NCBI RefSeq assembly: GCF_011440395.1
Contig: NZ_JAAOIX010000001.1
Span: 496,001-560,000, forward strand
Direction: 5' to 3'
DNA from: Pseudomaricurvus alcaniphilus
Lineage (GTDB): Bacteria; Pseudomonadota; Gammaproteobacteria; Pseudomonadales; Cellvibrionaceae
Length of the DNA: 64,000 bases
Shown: positions 36,613 to 45,598 of the stretch, piece by piece
How positions within the stretch are numbered: position 1 is the first letter of the stretch
Layout: every line of letters starts with the position of its first letter
Notes under the pieces: model-generated
What the model was told of the DNA's origin: nothing
The model's input: the letters and a program-made list of their open reading frames with translations, nothing else
Databases searched by the model: none
Program-made: the position numbers and the translations under genes

Positions 36613-36782
36613 ACCCACCATTTTGCCAACTCGAAGAATGTAAATCGTTACTCTAAAAACCAAAGCAGAGGCGGCAATATCTATTGAATAGTTATATCGA
36701 ATCGTAACTTCGAAACGCTCCCCTGGAGTACGAGGTTACGAAGCGTAGGAATAACTCGACCACCAGCATGAAGCTTTAGTGG

Positions 36783-36852
36783 GGTTGGAGGTTGGAGGTT
36801 GGCATCTGAAGTTTGGGGGTTGGAGGTTGGAGGTTGGCATCTGAAGTTTGGG
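36783..36852. repeat. G-rich tandem repeat, two 35-bp units
   Basis: Two copies with period 35 built on GGTTGGAGGTTGGAGGTTGG and CATCTGAAGTTTGGG, followed to ~36945 by decayed TTTGAAGTTTGAA-like sequence. The forward strand has regularly spaced GG pairs. No gene is seen in 36613-37152 apart from repeats. Confidence 0.8.
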
Positions 36853-36966
36853 GTTTGAAGTTTGTAATCTGAACTTTGAACTTTGAAGTTTGAAATTAGA
36901 AGCTTGAGGTTTTGGAGCTTTGAGGTTTTGGGTTTTTTTCTCAAATTCCGCAACGAAGGTTGGTGT

Positions 36967-37074
36967 GGTGGCTGGCGAGGTTGCGCGGCTGACCGTCTGC
37001 CGACAGGGATGTCGGCAGTCGAGCGACCCATGGATGGGCTTGAGCGCGTCAGCTGCGCGACCTCGCCAGCCGCC
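36967..37074. repeat. Nested palindromic repeat, copy F (GGCGAGGT-arm type, inverted)
   Basis: Arms GGCGAGGTTGCGCGGCTGAC (36974-36993) and 37048-37067 are complementary with two mismatches and extend outward. The core is the reverse complement of copy D: GACCGTCTGCCGACAGGGAT, GTCGGCAG, GAGCGACCCATGGATGGGC. Copies D and F are therefore the same subtype 16 kb apart in opposite orientation. Confidence 0.87.
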
Positions 37075-37152
37075 ACTCACTACACACCCAATTCACATAA
37101 AACCAAACTCAAATATCCTTGAGCATCACCCTATAAACAAAACATCCCACTA

Positions 37153-37335
37153 TTACTTCTCACGCCGCGAAACAAACCGGAAAACACCGTAACCCAACGC
37201 CAAAACGGCAACAGCACCAAGAGTAAACAACATATGATCCATAGCGTGCACAGTACCACTGCCCGCACCATGACCCTCGTGCGCCAACAACGGCGCCGAC
37301 ACTGTCGCCAACAAAGCTACTACTAAAAACCGCAT
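37153..37335 (-). CDS. Mini HupE/UreJ-like His-rich membrane protein at the end of the urease operon
   Basis: 60 residues with a strong GGAGAG ribosome site 4 nt before the ATG. A signal peptide (MRFLVVALLATVSAPLLA) is followed by HEGHGAGSGTVHAMDHML, then one membrane helix FTLGAVAVLALGYGVFRF and a basic tail. The mature N-terminus resembles the start of HupE/UreJ nickel permeases (His-x-Gly-His, then His-xx-x-Asp-His before the first helix), but those have six or more helices. Position 18 bp after ureG suggests a role in nickel supply; that is inference. Confidence 0.75.
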   Translation of the reverse strand: MRFLVVALLATVSAPLLAHEGHGAGSGTVHAMDHMLFTLGAVAVLALGYGVFRFVSRREK

Positions 37336-37353
37336 AAATCTCTCCTTAACTAA

Positions 37354-38007
37354 TTAAACGACAGCCTTGGCCGGCGGCACTTGCTTCGCCTCCAGCATGC
37401 CCTCACCGATAATAAATTCTATAATTTGATCCACCCCCTGGCCGGACTTCAGGTTGCTGAACACAAACGGCTTGTCACCGCGCATTTTTTTCGCATCCCG
37501 ATCCATAACGTCCAGCGACGCACCTACCAGTGGTGCCAAATCCGTTTTATTGATAATCAACAAATCCGAGCGGGTAATACCTGGCCCGCCCTTGCGCGGG
37601 ATCTTGTCACCGGCCGAGACATCAATCACATACAGGGTCAAATCCGACAGCTCCGGACTGAAGGTCGCACTCAGGTTGTCGCCACCGCTCTCCACAAACA
37701 CCAGATCCAGATTCGGATGGCGGCCCTGCAGCTCATCAATGGCCGCCAGGTTCATGGAAGCGTCTTCGCGAATTGCCGTGTGCGGGCAACCACCGGTTTC
37801 CACCCCGATAATACGATCGGCGCTCAGCGCCTCGTGCCGGGTCAAAAACTGTGAGTCTTCCTGGGTGTAGATATCATTAGTCACCACGGCGATATCGTAG
37901 TATTCACGCAACGCCGAGCAGAGAGTGCGCAGCAGTGCGGTTTTGCCAGAGCCCACCGGCCCGCCTACACCAATGCGCAAGGTTTGTTTTTTTGAATTAC
38001 TGTTCAC
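37354..38007 (-). CDS. ureG: Urease accessory GTPase UreG
   Basis: 217 residues from a GTG at 38007, chosen because AGGGG stands 8 nt upstream and because the alternative ATG at 38052 lies inside ureF. The P-loop [18 protein letters not shown], the [15 protein letters not shown] segment, [19 protein letters not shown] with the metal-binding Cys-Pro-His, and [17 protein letters not shown] are diagnostic. UreG hydrolyses GTP to drive nickel delivery to urease with UreE, UreF and UreD/H. Confidence 0.96.
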   Translation of the reverse strand: MNSNSKKQTLRIGVGGPVGSGKTALLRTLCSALREYYDIAVVTNDIYTQEDSQFLTRHEALSADRIIGVETGGCPHTAIREDASMNLAAIDELQGRHPNLDLVFVESGGDNLSATFSPELSDLTLYVIDVSAGDKIPRKGGPGITRSDLLIINKTDLAPLVGASLDVMDRDAKKMRGDKPFVFSNLKSGQGVDQIIEFIIGEGMLEAKQVPPAKAVV

Positions 38008-38017
38008 GTGTTGTCCC

Positions 38018-38689
38018 CTAGGATCTGAATAAACGGGTGTATTGGGTTTCATGCTGGCAACTGGCGATGGCGAGCGCGGGCAGGCAGGCCCCCACTTCGT
38101 CCAGCTCCAGCTGCCGGGCGTTAGTTACAGTACTGGCGACACTGCCCTGCAACTGGCTGAGCAGCGCCTGGGCCTGGGTCTGCCCCAGCGGCACCAGCTT
38201 GGTGGCGGCGGCCACCTGGTTTTCCAGCCAGCTCCAGCTGTAGCCTAACAGCGTTGCCTCCAGCTCGATCTGCCACTGTTGCGCGGCCCAGGCAAACGCC
38301 ACCACAAAGCTGCAGTCGCGGCCCTGTAATGGCAGCGGCGGCAACTCCAGATTGGTGAGCACCCGCTGCAGCGATGTGCCCATGGCGGTGTCGGTCAGGC
38401 GCAGCTCGGCGGTTTCGCGACAGGCCAGCACCAGGTCGTTGCAATAATTGAAGCGGTCGCCATCGCCACTCGCCGCCGCCTGCCAGGCGTGTGCCAGCAC
38501 TGGCAGGTCCACATAGCCGAGCGACTGGTCGATTTGAGTTTGCAGCCAGGCCGCGGTGTCTTCCACACTGTTGACCCAGCCGCACTCCACGGCGTACTCC
38601 AGCCCCTGGGAGAAGGCGTAGCCGCCCACCGGCAGGCTGACGCTGCTGAGTTGCAACAGCCGCAGCAGGCTGGCGTCAGTGGTGCTCAT
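38018..38689 (-). CDS. ureF: Urease accessory protein UreF
   Basis: 223 residues from the ATG at 38689 ([34 protein letters not shown] is the family's usual opening). Other family features are [23 protein letters not shown] and [14 protein letters not shown]. The frame extends upstream inside ureE but without similarity. It overlaps the end of ureE by 14 bp and ends 10 bp before ureG. UreF is an all-helical chaperone gating UreG-dependent nickel transfer to the apo-urease/UreD complex. Confidence 0.95.
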   Translation of the reverse strand: MSTTDASLLRLLQLSSVSLPVGGYAFSQGLEYAVECGWVNSVEDTAAWLQTQIDQSLGYVDLPVLAHAWQAAASGDGDRFNYCNDLVLACRETAELRLTDTAMGTSLQRVLTNLELPPLPLQGRDCSFVVAFAWAAQQWQIELEATLLGYSWSWLENQVAAATKLVPLGQTQAQALLSQLQGSVASTVTNARQLELDEVGACLPALAIASCQHETQYTRLFRS

Positions 38690-39161
38690 GGTGATGGCCC
38701 CGGTGGGAATGGGCATGCCCACCGTGGGGTTGATCCGCCTGCTGATAGGCACCGGATTCCGGCACAAACACCGACTGCACAGTTTCCACCTGCAGACCCA
38801 GCTGCTCCAGCATTTGTTGCAGCACATGGTCCGGGGTAATTTTTAACTGTCGCTCCCCCACTTCAATTTTCACATGGCGATTGCCGAGGTGGTAGCAGGC
38901 GCGACTGAAGGTGAGCCAGTCGTCACAGCTGGCCAACATCACCTCTTCCACCGCCGCCTCTACCCGAATCACCTTGCCGCACTCACTCTGCAACAGATCG
39001 CCCGGCAGCAGGGTTTTGCCCCGCTCCAGGAATAACCGCACTTCCTCGCCACTGCGTGCCACTGCCTTGAGGCGGCCCTTCAGGCGCTGTTCGTGGGTCA
39101 GGATCAACTCCTCATCGGCGGCGTTGCGCACGGGTTGATCAAAGCGTTGGTATACGTCCAC
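38676..39161 (-). CDS. ureE: Urease nickel metallochaperone UreE
   Basis: 161 residues. The N-terminal peptide-binding domain and central metal domain with CYHLGNRHVKIEVGERQLKITPDHVLQQMLEQLG (containing the conserved GNRH nickel site) are followed by a His-rich tail, [15 protein letters not shown], for further nickel binding. It lies 30 bp after ureC. Confidence 0.95.
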   Translation of the reverse strand: MDVYQRFDQPVRNAADEELILTHEQRLKGRLKAVARSGEEVRLFLERGKTLLPGDLLQSECGKVIRVEAAVEEVMLASCDDWLTFSRACYHLGNRHVKIEVGERQLKITPDHVLQQMLEQLGLQVETVQSVFVPESGAYQQADQPHGGHAHSHRGHHHEHH

Positions 39162-39191
39162 TTATAACTCCAAATTTTGCAATTTCAAAGG

Positions 39192-40895
39192 CTAAAACAG
39201 GCAGTACAACTGCGCCAGCGGCAGCACTGTGGCCGGGTCGCAGGTGAGTAATTTGCCGTCCGCCTTGACCTCGTAGGTTTGCGGGTCCACTTCGATATCA
39301 GGCAGCCAGGTATTCAGCAACATGTCGCTTTTGCTCAGGTTGCGGGTGTCTTTACAGGCTACCAGGCGCCGCTGCAGGCCGAGGCTGCCGGCCACGTCGT
39401 TGTCCATCGCCGCCTGTGACGTAAAGGTGACTGAAGTTGCCGACACCGCCAGACCCATGGCGCCAAACATGGGGCGATAGTGCACCGGCTGGGGCGTCGG
39501 GATGGAGGCATTGGGGTCGCCCATGGGCGCCGCCGCAATCATACCGCCCTTCAATATCATGGACGGTTTGATACCGAAAAACGCCGGCTTCCACAAGACC
39601 AGGTCCGCCAGCTTACCCACCTCGATGGACCCCACTTCGTGGGCGATGCCGTGGGTAATGGCGGGATTGATGGTGTATTTGGCCACATAGCGACGGGCGC
39701 GAAAATTGTCGGCTTTGCCATCGTCTTCTGGCAGCGCGCCGCGCTGCACTTTCATTTTGTGGGCGGTCTGCCAGGTGCGGGTGATTACCTCGCCCACCCG
39801 GCCCATGGCCTGGGAGTCGGAGGCGATCATGCTGAAGGCGCCGAGGTCGTGCAGTATGTCTTCCGCGGCGATGGTTTCCTTGCGAATACGGGAGTCGGCA
39901 AAGGCCACATCTTCCGGAATACTGGCGTCCAGGTGATGACACACCATCAGCATATCGAGATGTTCGTCGATGGTATTGTGGGTGTAGGGCCGGGTCGGGT
40001 TGGTGGAGGACGGCAATACATTGGGGTAGGCGCAGGCCTTGATAATATCCGGCGCGTGGCCGCCGCCGGCACCCTCGGTGTGGTAGGTGTGAATCACCCG
40101 ATCCTTGAACGCGCCCAGGGTATCGTCGACAAAGCCGGATTCATTGAGGGTATCGGTGTGTATCGCCACTTGCACGTCGTAGGCATCGGCCACGCTGAGG
40201 CAGGTGTCGATGGACGCCGGCGTGGTGCCCCAGTCCTCGTGCAACTTGAGGCCACAGGCGCCGGCTTGCAGCTGCTCTTCGAGGGCAATGGGCAAACTGG
40301 CGTTGCCCTTGCCGAGAAAGCCAAAGTTCATGGGCAGGCTGTCGGTGGCCTGTAACATCTTGCCGATGTTCCAGGGCCCCGGCGTGCAGGTGGTGGCGTT
40401 GGTGCCGGTGGCTGGCCCGGTGCCGCCACCGATCATGGTGGTGACCCCGCTCATCAGCGCTTCTTCCACTTGCTGCGGGCAGATAAAGTGAATATGGGCA
40501 TCGACCGCGCCGGCGGTCAGGATCGAGCCTTCACCGGCAATCACTTCGGTGCCGGGGCCGATAAAGATATCCACCCCCTCTTGCACATCGGGATTACCGG
40601 CCTTGCCGATGGCGACGATGCGACCATCATTGATGCCCACGTCGGCCTTGACGATGCCCCAGTGGTCGAGAATCAGGGCGTTGGTGATGACCAGGTCAAC
40701 GGTTTCGCTGCAGGACAGCTGGCTCTGGCCCATGCCATCGCGAATTACCTTGCCGCCGCCAAACTTAACTTCATCGCCGTAGCAGGTAAAATCTTTTTCC
40801 ACTTCGATCCAGAGTTCGGTATCGGCGAGTCTTACCCGGTCGCCCACGGTGGGCCCAAACATATGGGCATAGCTTTCACGGTCCATGGTGGTCAT
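39192..40895 (-). CDS. ureC: Urease subunit alpha
   Basis: 567 residues, full length. [25 protein letters not shown] opens the protein. The nickel site is intact: His-x-His in [13 protein letters not shown], the carbamylated Lys in [14 protein letters not shown], His in [12 protein letters not shown] and [14 protein letters not shown], and the flap MVCHHLD with its conserved Cys-His. Its ATG overlaps the ureB stop (ATGA) with GGGAG 8 nt upstream. It hydrolyses urea to ammonia and carbamate. Confidence 0.98.
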   Translation of the reverse strand: MTTMDRESYAHMFGPTVGDRVRLADTELWIEVEKDFTCYGDEVKFGGGKVIRDGMGQSQLSCSETVDLVITNALILDHWGIVKADVGINDGRIVAIGKAGNPDVQEGVDIFIGPGTEVIAGEGSILTAGAVDAHIHFICPQQVEEALMSGVTTMIGGGTGPATGTNATTCTPGPWNIGKMLQATDSLPMNFGFLGKGNASLPIALEEQLQAGACGLKLHEDWGTTPASIDTCLSVADAYDVQVAIHTDTLNESGFVDDTLGAFKDRVIHTYHTEGAGGGHAPDIIKACAYPNVLPSSTNPTRPYTHNTIDEHLDMLMVCHHLDASIPEDVAFADSRIRKETIAAEDILHDLGAFSMIASDSQAMGRVGEVITRTWQTAHKMKVQRGALPEDDGKADNFRARRYVAKYTINPAITHGIAHEVGSIEVGKLADLVLWKPAFFGIKPSMILKGGMIAAAPMGDPNASIPTPQPVHYRPMFGAMGLAVSATSVTFTSQAAMDNDVAGSLGLQRRLVACKDTRNLSKSDMLLNTWLPDIEVDPQTYEVKADGKLLTCDPATVLPLAQLYCLF

Positions 40896-41236
40896 GGTTT
40901 ATCTCCCGGTTTTTTAGTGGCAGCGAACGTGTCAACAGGGCCATTCACTTCGCCGCGAAAGCCATAGATCGTGCGCGTACCGCTGTATTGCACCAGCTCC
41001 ACTTCGCGGCCCTGCCCCGGCTCAAAGCGCACCGCGGTGCCGGAGGCAATATTGAGGTGGTAGCCCAAGGTTTTGTCGCGCTCAAACGTGAGCGCCGGAT
41101 TAACTTCGTAAAAATGGTAGTGGGAGCCAATTTGCACTGGTCGGTCGCCGCTGTTTTCCACTCGCAGTTTGATAGTGCGACGGCCGGGATTCAGATTGAT
41201 GACGCCGCTCGCCACTTTGATTTCACCTGGTTTCAT
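40892..41236 (-). CDS. ureB: Urease subunit beta
   Basis: 114 residues from the ATG at 41236, with GGAAG 5 nt upstream. [45 protein letters not shown] and [19 protein letters not shown] are hallmark UreB sequences. It overlaps ureC by 4 bp. It is separated from ureA by a 384-bp gap holding a palindromic repeat, unlike the usual close ureAB spacing. Confidence 0.97.
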   Translation of the reverse strand: MKPGEIKVASGVINLNPGRRTIKLRVENSGDRPVQIGSHYHFYEVNPALTFERDKTLGYHLNIASGTAVRFEPGQGREVELVQYSGTRTIYGFRGEVNGPVDTFAATKKPGDKP

Positions 41237-41426
41237 GATCGCTTCCTTATCATCGCACAAACAAAGTCGGTGTGAGGTGAACTGACAATACTCAGCATGG
41301 TTTTATCACTCAGTTAAACTGCACTTTAGATCAAAAACTTTCCTGATTTCTCGATGAATAAGCCGGCTATTGGCGATAGTTGGCTTTATTCCTTGTTGCC
41401 CTTGGGGTATTAGTTCTTTTCCCGGC

Positions 41427-41532
41427 CTGGCTCCGGGGGCTTGCTTTCAAGACTCGCCGTGCACCCATCCATGGGGGCTCCACGACAGCATCCATGCTGT
41501 CGAGGGTCTTGAAAGCAAGCCCCCGAAGCCAG
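41427..41532. repeat. Nested palindromic repeat, copy C, inside the urease operon
   Basis: Perfect 20-bp arms CGGGGGCTTGCTTTCAAGAC (41434-41453) and complement (41506-41525), with CTGGCT/AGCCAG outside them; central stem GACAGCAT/ATGCTGTC. The core has CGCCGTG, ATCCATG, GGCTC, CATCCATG and GGTCT in the same order and spacing as copies A and B. No gene is seen in 41237-41620 otherwise. Confidence 0.88.
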
Positions 41533-41620
41533 ACCTACCATCGTGCCAGCTGAAGGAAGCCTGGCGTTGTAGTAGTTGCTTTTTAGTAAGTAAGTCAAAA
41601 ACTTTTCGCCGCTAAAAATA

Positions 41621-41923
41621 TTAATTTATGGGGTCGTGCACTGTCACCAGTTTGGTGCCGTCCGGAAAGGTCGCCTCGACCTGCACTTCGGCAATCAATT
41701 CCGCGACGCCGTCCATCACCTGGTCAACGCCCAGGATCTGCTTGCCGTAACTCATCAGTTCGGCCACGGTTTTGCCGTCCCGGGCGCCCTCCATAATTTC
41801 CATGGTAATCAACGCCACGGCTTCCGGGTAATTCAATTTCAGGCCCCGGGCCAGACGCCGTTCCGCCAGCAGTGCGGCGGTAAATACCAGCAGCTTGTCT
41901 TTTTCTCTGGGTAACAATTCCAT
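41621..41923 (-). CDS. ureA: Urease subunit gamma
   Basis: 100 residues. [51 protein letters not shown] and [18 protein letters not shown] are diagnostic UreA sequences covering the whole subunit. The ribosome site before the ATG is weak (ACGGAAC). It lies 39 bp after ureD. Confidence 0.97.
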   Translation of the reverse strand: MELLPREKDKLLVFTAALLAERRLARGLKLNYPEAVALITMEIMEGARDGKTVAELMSYGKQILGVDQVMDGVAELIAEVQVEATFPDGTKLVTVHDPIN

Positions 41924-41962
41924 AATTCAGTTCCGTAACCAATTTGCGTAAATCATTGCCAA

Positions 41963-42847
41963 TCAGGTTGACCAGATGCGCGGCCGACAGGCTGCTCTTG
42001 CCAGCAATTCCGGGCGCACAACGGACCACCAGCGTTCGAACAGGTTGCGCCCCTGCTCACTGCAGGCGCCGAGGTAGCGGCCGACGAGAAAGCCATTGAC
42101 CAGCGACACCCCGGCCAGGCAGTTGCTGAAATCGCTGGCCTCGGCCTGCTCACGCAGCAAGCCCAGTAAATCATCTTTAGCCTGTGTCGGCGAGAATGGC
42201 CCGGCCACAAACAAGCCGTTGATCGGCAGGCCCTGCATGCCGGCGCGGGCGCTGAACAGGCCCTGGTCTTCGCCCTGCAAGCGCAAGCGCTCGATCAGCA
42301 GTGGTGTATCCGCCTGCGCGATGGTCAGGCTCTGTTGCACTTCACCGCTATCGAACGCGCTGTGGCTGGCGGGCAGGCCCAGCGAGGTCACTTCCCAACC
42401 AATATAGCGCGCCCCGGGCTGCAGGTTAACCCGGGTTTGCAGGCGGGTGCGAGCACCGTTAAAAACAATGGTTTCCAGCGGCAGCCATTCGACTACCGCG
42501 TCGGCCTGCAGGTCGAGGGTGATGGTTTGGCACTGGGGAGTGTGATCGTGGCGGGCGCGATAGACTCGCCCGGCACCGGGGGTGGTTAACAGGGCGTGAG
42601 AGCCGGAGCCCGCTCGCACGGTAATATCGAGCCGGTCGCCGGACACCAGCCCGCCCGGGGGGTGCAGGATATAGACGTGGGCAACGTTTTCGCCCTCCGG
42701 ATAAAACGGCTTTTGCACGTACAGCGGGCCCACATGGCGCTTGGACTTGAGCCGCGAGCCGCGGCTGTTTTGTTCAAACCCGAGCTCGAGGCTGGCGTCC
42801 CAGGTGGAGGCAATATCCGCTGTCGCCAAGGCGTTGTAAATGGTCAT
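41963..42847 (-). CDS. ureD: Urease accessory protein UreD
   Basis: 294 residues. Features: KRHVGPLYVQKPFYPEGENVAHVYILHPPGGLVSGDRLDI, HALLTTPGAGRVYR, VEWLPLETIVFNGARTR and GWEVTSLGLPASH. UreD binds apo-urease and is the platform for UreF/UreG nickel insertion. It begins the ure half of the locus 65 bp after urtE, so the whole urt-ure set may form one transcript. Confidence 0.95.
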   Translation of the reverse strand: MTIYNALATADIASTWDASLELGFEQNSRGSRLKSKRHVGPLYVQKPFYPEGENVAHVYILHPPGGLVSGDRLDITVRAGSGSHALLTTPGAGRVYRARHDHTPQCQTITLDLQADAVVEWLPLETIVFNGARTRLQTRVNLQPGARYIGWEVTSLGLPASHSAFDSGEVQQSLTIAQADTPLLIERLRLQGEDQGLFSARAGMQGLPINGLFVAGPFSPTQAKDDLLGLLREQAEASDFSNCLAGVSLVNGFLVGRYLGACSEQGRNLFERWWSVVRPELLARAACRPRIWST

Positions 42848-42912
42848 GCGGGCTTAAGCCTGTTCATTGCGGATGTGTCGCTGACTGAAATTTCTGTTAC
42901 CCAAACTTTCGA

Positions 42913-43608
42913 TTAAACCGCAAGGTGTTGCTTGATCAAATCGCTGCTGAGCTTGTCCATGCTGTCACTGGCGACCACCCGACCTTTTTCCATCAGCCGG
43001 AATTCCTGGCCCACCTTGCGCGCGAAGCCGAGCTTTTGCTCCACCAGAATCACGGTCATATTATCCTCGGCGTTGAGCCGCAGGATAACATCGCCGATCT
43101 GTTGCACAATATTGGGCTGGATGCCCTCGTTGGGCTCGTCCAGGATCAGCACTTTGGGATCGGTCACCAGCGCCCGGCCAATCGCCAACTGCTGCTGCTG
43201 GCCACCGGACAGGTCGCCGCCCAGGCGCGCCTTCATATCCTTCAGCACCGGAAACAATTCGTACACCTTGTCTGGGATCGACTTTAGCTTATCGCTGCGA
43301 CAGGGTAAACCGATGCGCAGGTTTTCTTCCACGGTCATCAGCGGAAAGATATCGCGTCCCTGGGGTACGTAGCCGATGCCCAGCGGCGCTCGCACCTCGG
43401 CGATCTGGTTATGTATCTCCTTGCCATCAAACACAATGCGGCCACTGCTGATGGGCAGCAATCCCATCAGGCACTTCAACAAGGTGGTTTTACCCACCCC
43501 GTTGCGACCCATAATGCAAGTGCGACTGCCGGCCTTAATCTCCAGGTCCAGGTCCCAGAGAATCTGGGTGCCGCCGTATTTCTGGTTGACTTGCTCGATC
43601 GATATCAC
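42913..43608 (-). CDS. urtE: Urea ABC transporter ATP-binding protein UrtE
   Basis: 231 residues from a GTG that overlaps the urtD stop (GTGA). Walker A is CIMGRNGVGKTTLLKCLMG, the signature DLSGGQQQQLAIGRAL, Walker B VLILDEPNEGIQPN; the last motif (NEGIQP) is typical of LivF/UrtE-type subunits. With UrtD it powers the UrtBC channel. Confidence 0.95.
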   Translation of the reverse strand: MISIEQVNQKYGGTQILWDLDLEIKAGSRTCIMGRNGVGKTTLLKCLMGLLPISSGRIVFDGKEIHNQIAEVRAPLGIGYVPQGRDIFPLMTVEENLRIGLPCRSDKLKSIPDKVYELFPVLKDMKARLGGDLSGGQQQQLAIGRALVTDPKVLILDEPNEGIQPNIVQQIGDVILRLNAEDNMTVILVEQKLGFARKVGQEFRLMEKGRVVASDSMDKLSSDLIKQHLAV

Positions 43609-44438
43609 GCTTCTTCTCCCAGATAAACTTCAATCACATCGGGATTGTTTTGCACTTCGTCCATGGAACCCTCGGCCAGTACGCTGCCCTGGTGCAGCAC
43701 CGTCACCGTGCGGGCGATGCTGCGCACAAACTCCATATCGTGTTCCACCACAATAACGGTGCGTTCACCGGCCAGTGAGGTCAATAGCTCCGCGGTGCGC
43801 TCGGTTTCCTGGGCAGTCATGCCGGCCACCGGTTCATCCACCAGCAGCAGGCGCGGCTGCGATGCCAGCAACATGCCGATCTCGAGCCACTGCTTCTGCC
43901 CGTGGGACAGGGCGCCGGCCAACAGCTGGCGCTGCTGGCTGAGGCCGATGGTGTGCAGTATCTCGGTAATCTGGTCGTCTTCCTCCGAGTTCAGGGTGGC
44001 GCTCAGGTTGTACCAGATTCCCTTGCTGGCCTTGAGTGATAACTCGAGGTTCTGGAACACCGTTTGCGCCTCGAACACGGTGGGCTTCTGGAACTTGCGA
44101 CCAATGCCGAGCTGGGCAATCTCCGGCTCCGAGTGCTCCAGCAGGTTGATGGTTTGACCGAAATAGACACTGCCCTTGTCACAGGCGGTCTTGCCGGTAA
44201 TCACATCCATCAGCGTGGTCTTGCCGGCGCCGTTGGCACCGATCAGGCAGCGCAACTCGCCGTCCTTGACGTACAGGTTGAGGTCGTTGAGGGCCTTGAA
44301 GCCATCAAAGCTGACGCTCAAGCCTTCCACATAGAGGATGATATTCTTCGACACATCAACCGCGTTGTGTTGCCGATTCAATGCCGGCCAAACCCGATCG
44401 CGACGCCAGAATTCCCGGGTATCTTCGATAAAGGTCAT
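43605..44438 (-). CDS. urtD: Urea ABC transporter ATP-binding protein UrtD
   Basis: 277 residues starting at an ATGA overlap with urtC. Walker A is CLIGANGAGKTTLMDVITG, followed by QLGIGRKFQKPTVFEAQTVFQNLE (LivG/UrtD-specific), the signature-like ALSHGQKQWLEIGMLL, and Walker B LLLVDEPVAGMTAQE. The N-terminal ~35 residues precede the ABC core and are usual in UrtD. Confidence 0.95.
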   Translation of the reverse strand: MTFIEDTREFWRRDRVWPALNRQHNAVDVSKNIILYVEGLSVSFDGFKALNDLNLYVKDGELRCLIGANGAGKTTLMDVITGKTACDKGSVYFGQTINLLEHSEPEIAQLGIGRKFQKPTVFEAQTVFQNLELSLKASKGIWYNLSATLNSEEDDQITEILHTIGLSQQRQLLAGALSHGQKQWLEIGMLLASQPRLLLVDEPVAGMTAQETERTAELLTSLAGERTVIVVEHDMEFVRSIARTVTVLHQGSVLAEGSMDEVQNNPDVIEVYLGEEA

Positions 44439-45598
44439 GAGCTGGCCTCCTTCGCGCCGGCCGGGCTGGCCGCGCCGCCACCGCCGTTGGAATTTTTAAA
44501 TTTGGCCAGTAATTTTTCAAAGTAACCTACCAGGCCCTGGGGTAAGAAAATGGTGACCCAGACAAACAGGGCGCCGAGGGCAAACAACCAGCCGTCCGGC
44601 ATAATGGCGGTAAAACGGGTCTTGGCGTAGTTAACCAGCAAGGCGCCGACAATGGCACCGTACAAAGTGCCGCGCCCGCCCACGGCCACCCAGACCACCA
44701 TCTCGATGCTGTTAATGGGCGAAAATTCACCGGGGTTGATGATGCCCACCTGGGGTACGTACATGGCGCCGGCAATGGCCGCCAGTACCGCGGAGTAGAC
44801 AAACAGCCAGACCTTGTAGCTCTCGGTGCGGTAGCCGACAAAGCGAGCCCGGGCTTCCGAGTCGCGAATAGCCAGGATCACCCGGCCGAAGCGCGAATCC
44901 ATGATAAAGCGGCTGACCAGGAACGCCAGCGCCAGGAACGTGGCGGTAAGCACGAACAGGGTGACGCGGGTATTGTCCGACTGCAAATCGAAACCCAGCA
45001 GGTCCTTGAAGTCGGTCAGGCCGTTGTTGCCACCAAAGCCCATTTCATTGCGGAAGAACGCCAGCATCAGGGCAAAGGTCAGGGCCTGGGTCATAATCGA
45101 CAGGTAGACGCCGGTGACCCTGGAGCGAAACGCCAGCCAGCCAAAGGTAAAGGCCAGCAGGCCCGGCACCAGCATCGCCATTAACATGGCGAACCAGAAT
45201 TGGTCCATTCCGAACCAGTACCAGGGCAGCGTGTCCCAGTTCAGGAACACCATAAAATCCGGCAGTTCCGGGTTGCCGTAGACACCGCGATCACCGATCT
45301 GGCGCATCAGGTACATGCCCATACCGTAACCGCCGAGGGCAAAAAACGCCCCGTGGCCGAGACTCAACACACCGCAGTAGCCCCACACCACGTCCACTGA
45401 CAGGGCCAGCAATGCGTAGCACAGGTACTTGCCCATCAGGGTGATGGTGTAAGTGCTGACGTAGAACATCGAGTCCGGTGACAGCAACAGGTTACACACT
45501 GAGGCGTACAGGGTGACCACAAACAGCACCCCCACCACCAGGCTGGTGCTCTGCCGCCGCAGTTGTACATTGGCGAGAATTCGACTGAAGGCGTTCAT
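44435..45598 (-). CDS. urtC: Urea ABC transporter permease UrtC
   Basis: 387 residues with about ten membrane segments and the LivM-type core: YCGVLSLGHGAFFALGGYGMGMYLM, RSRVTGVYLSIMTQALTFALM and FVYSAVLAAIAGAMYVPQVGIINPGEF. The ATG overlaps the urtB stop; GGGAGG lies upstream. The C-terminal tail is Gly/Ala-rich (NGGGGAASPAGAKE). Confidence 0.95.
   Translation of the reverse strand: MNAFSRILANVQLRRQSTSLVVGVLFVVTLYASVCNLLLSPDSMFYVSTYTITLMGKYLCYALLALSVDVVWGYCGVLSLGHGAFFALGGYGMGMYLMRQIGDRGVYGNPELPDFMVFLNWDTLPWYWFGMDQFWFAMLMAMLVPGLLAFTFGWLAFRSRVTGVYLSIMTQALTFALMLAFFRNEMGFGGNNGLTDFKDLLGFDLQSDNTRVTLFVLTATFLALAFLVSRFIMDSRFGRVILAIRDSEARARFVGYRTESYKVWLFVYSAVLAAIAGAMYVPQVGIINPGEFSPINSIEMVVWVAVGGRGTLYGAIVGALLVNYAKTRFTAIMPDGWLFALGALFVWVTIFLPQGLVGYFEKLLAKFKNSNGGGGAASPAGAKEASS

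Noticed and set aside
20965-41532. Palindromic repeats as integron attC sites
   Set aside because: The core lacks the GTTRRRY/RYYYAAC pairs, the copies are kilobases apart between ordinary genes, and there is no integrase.
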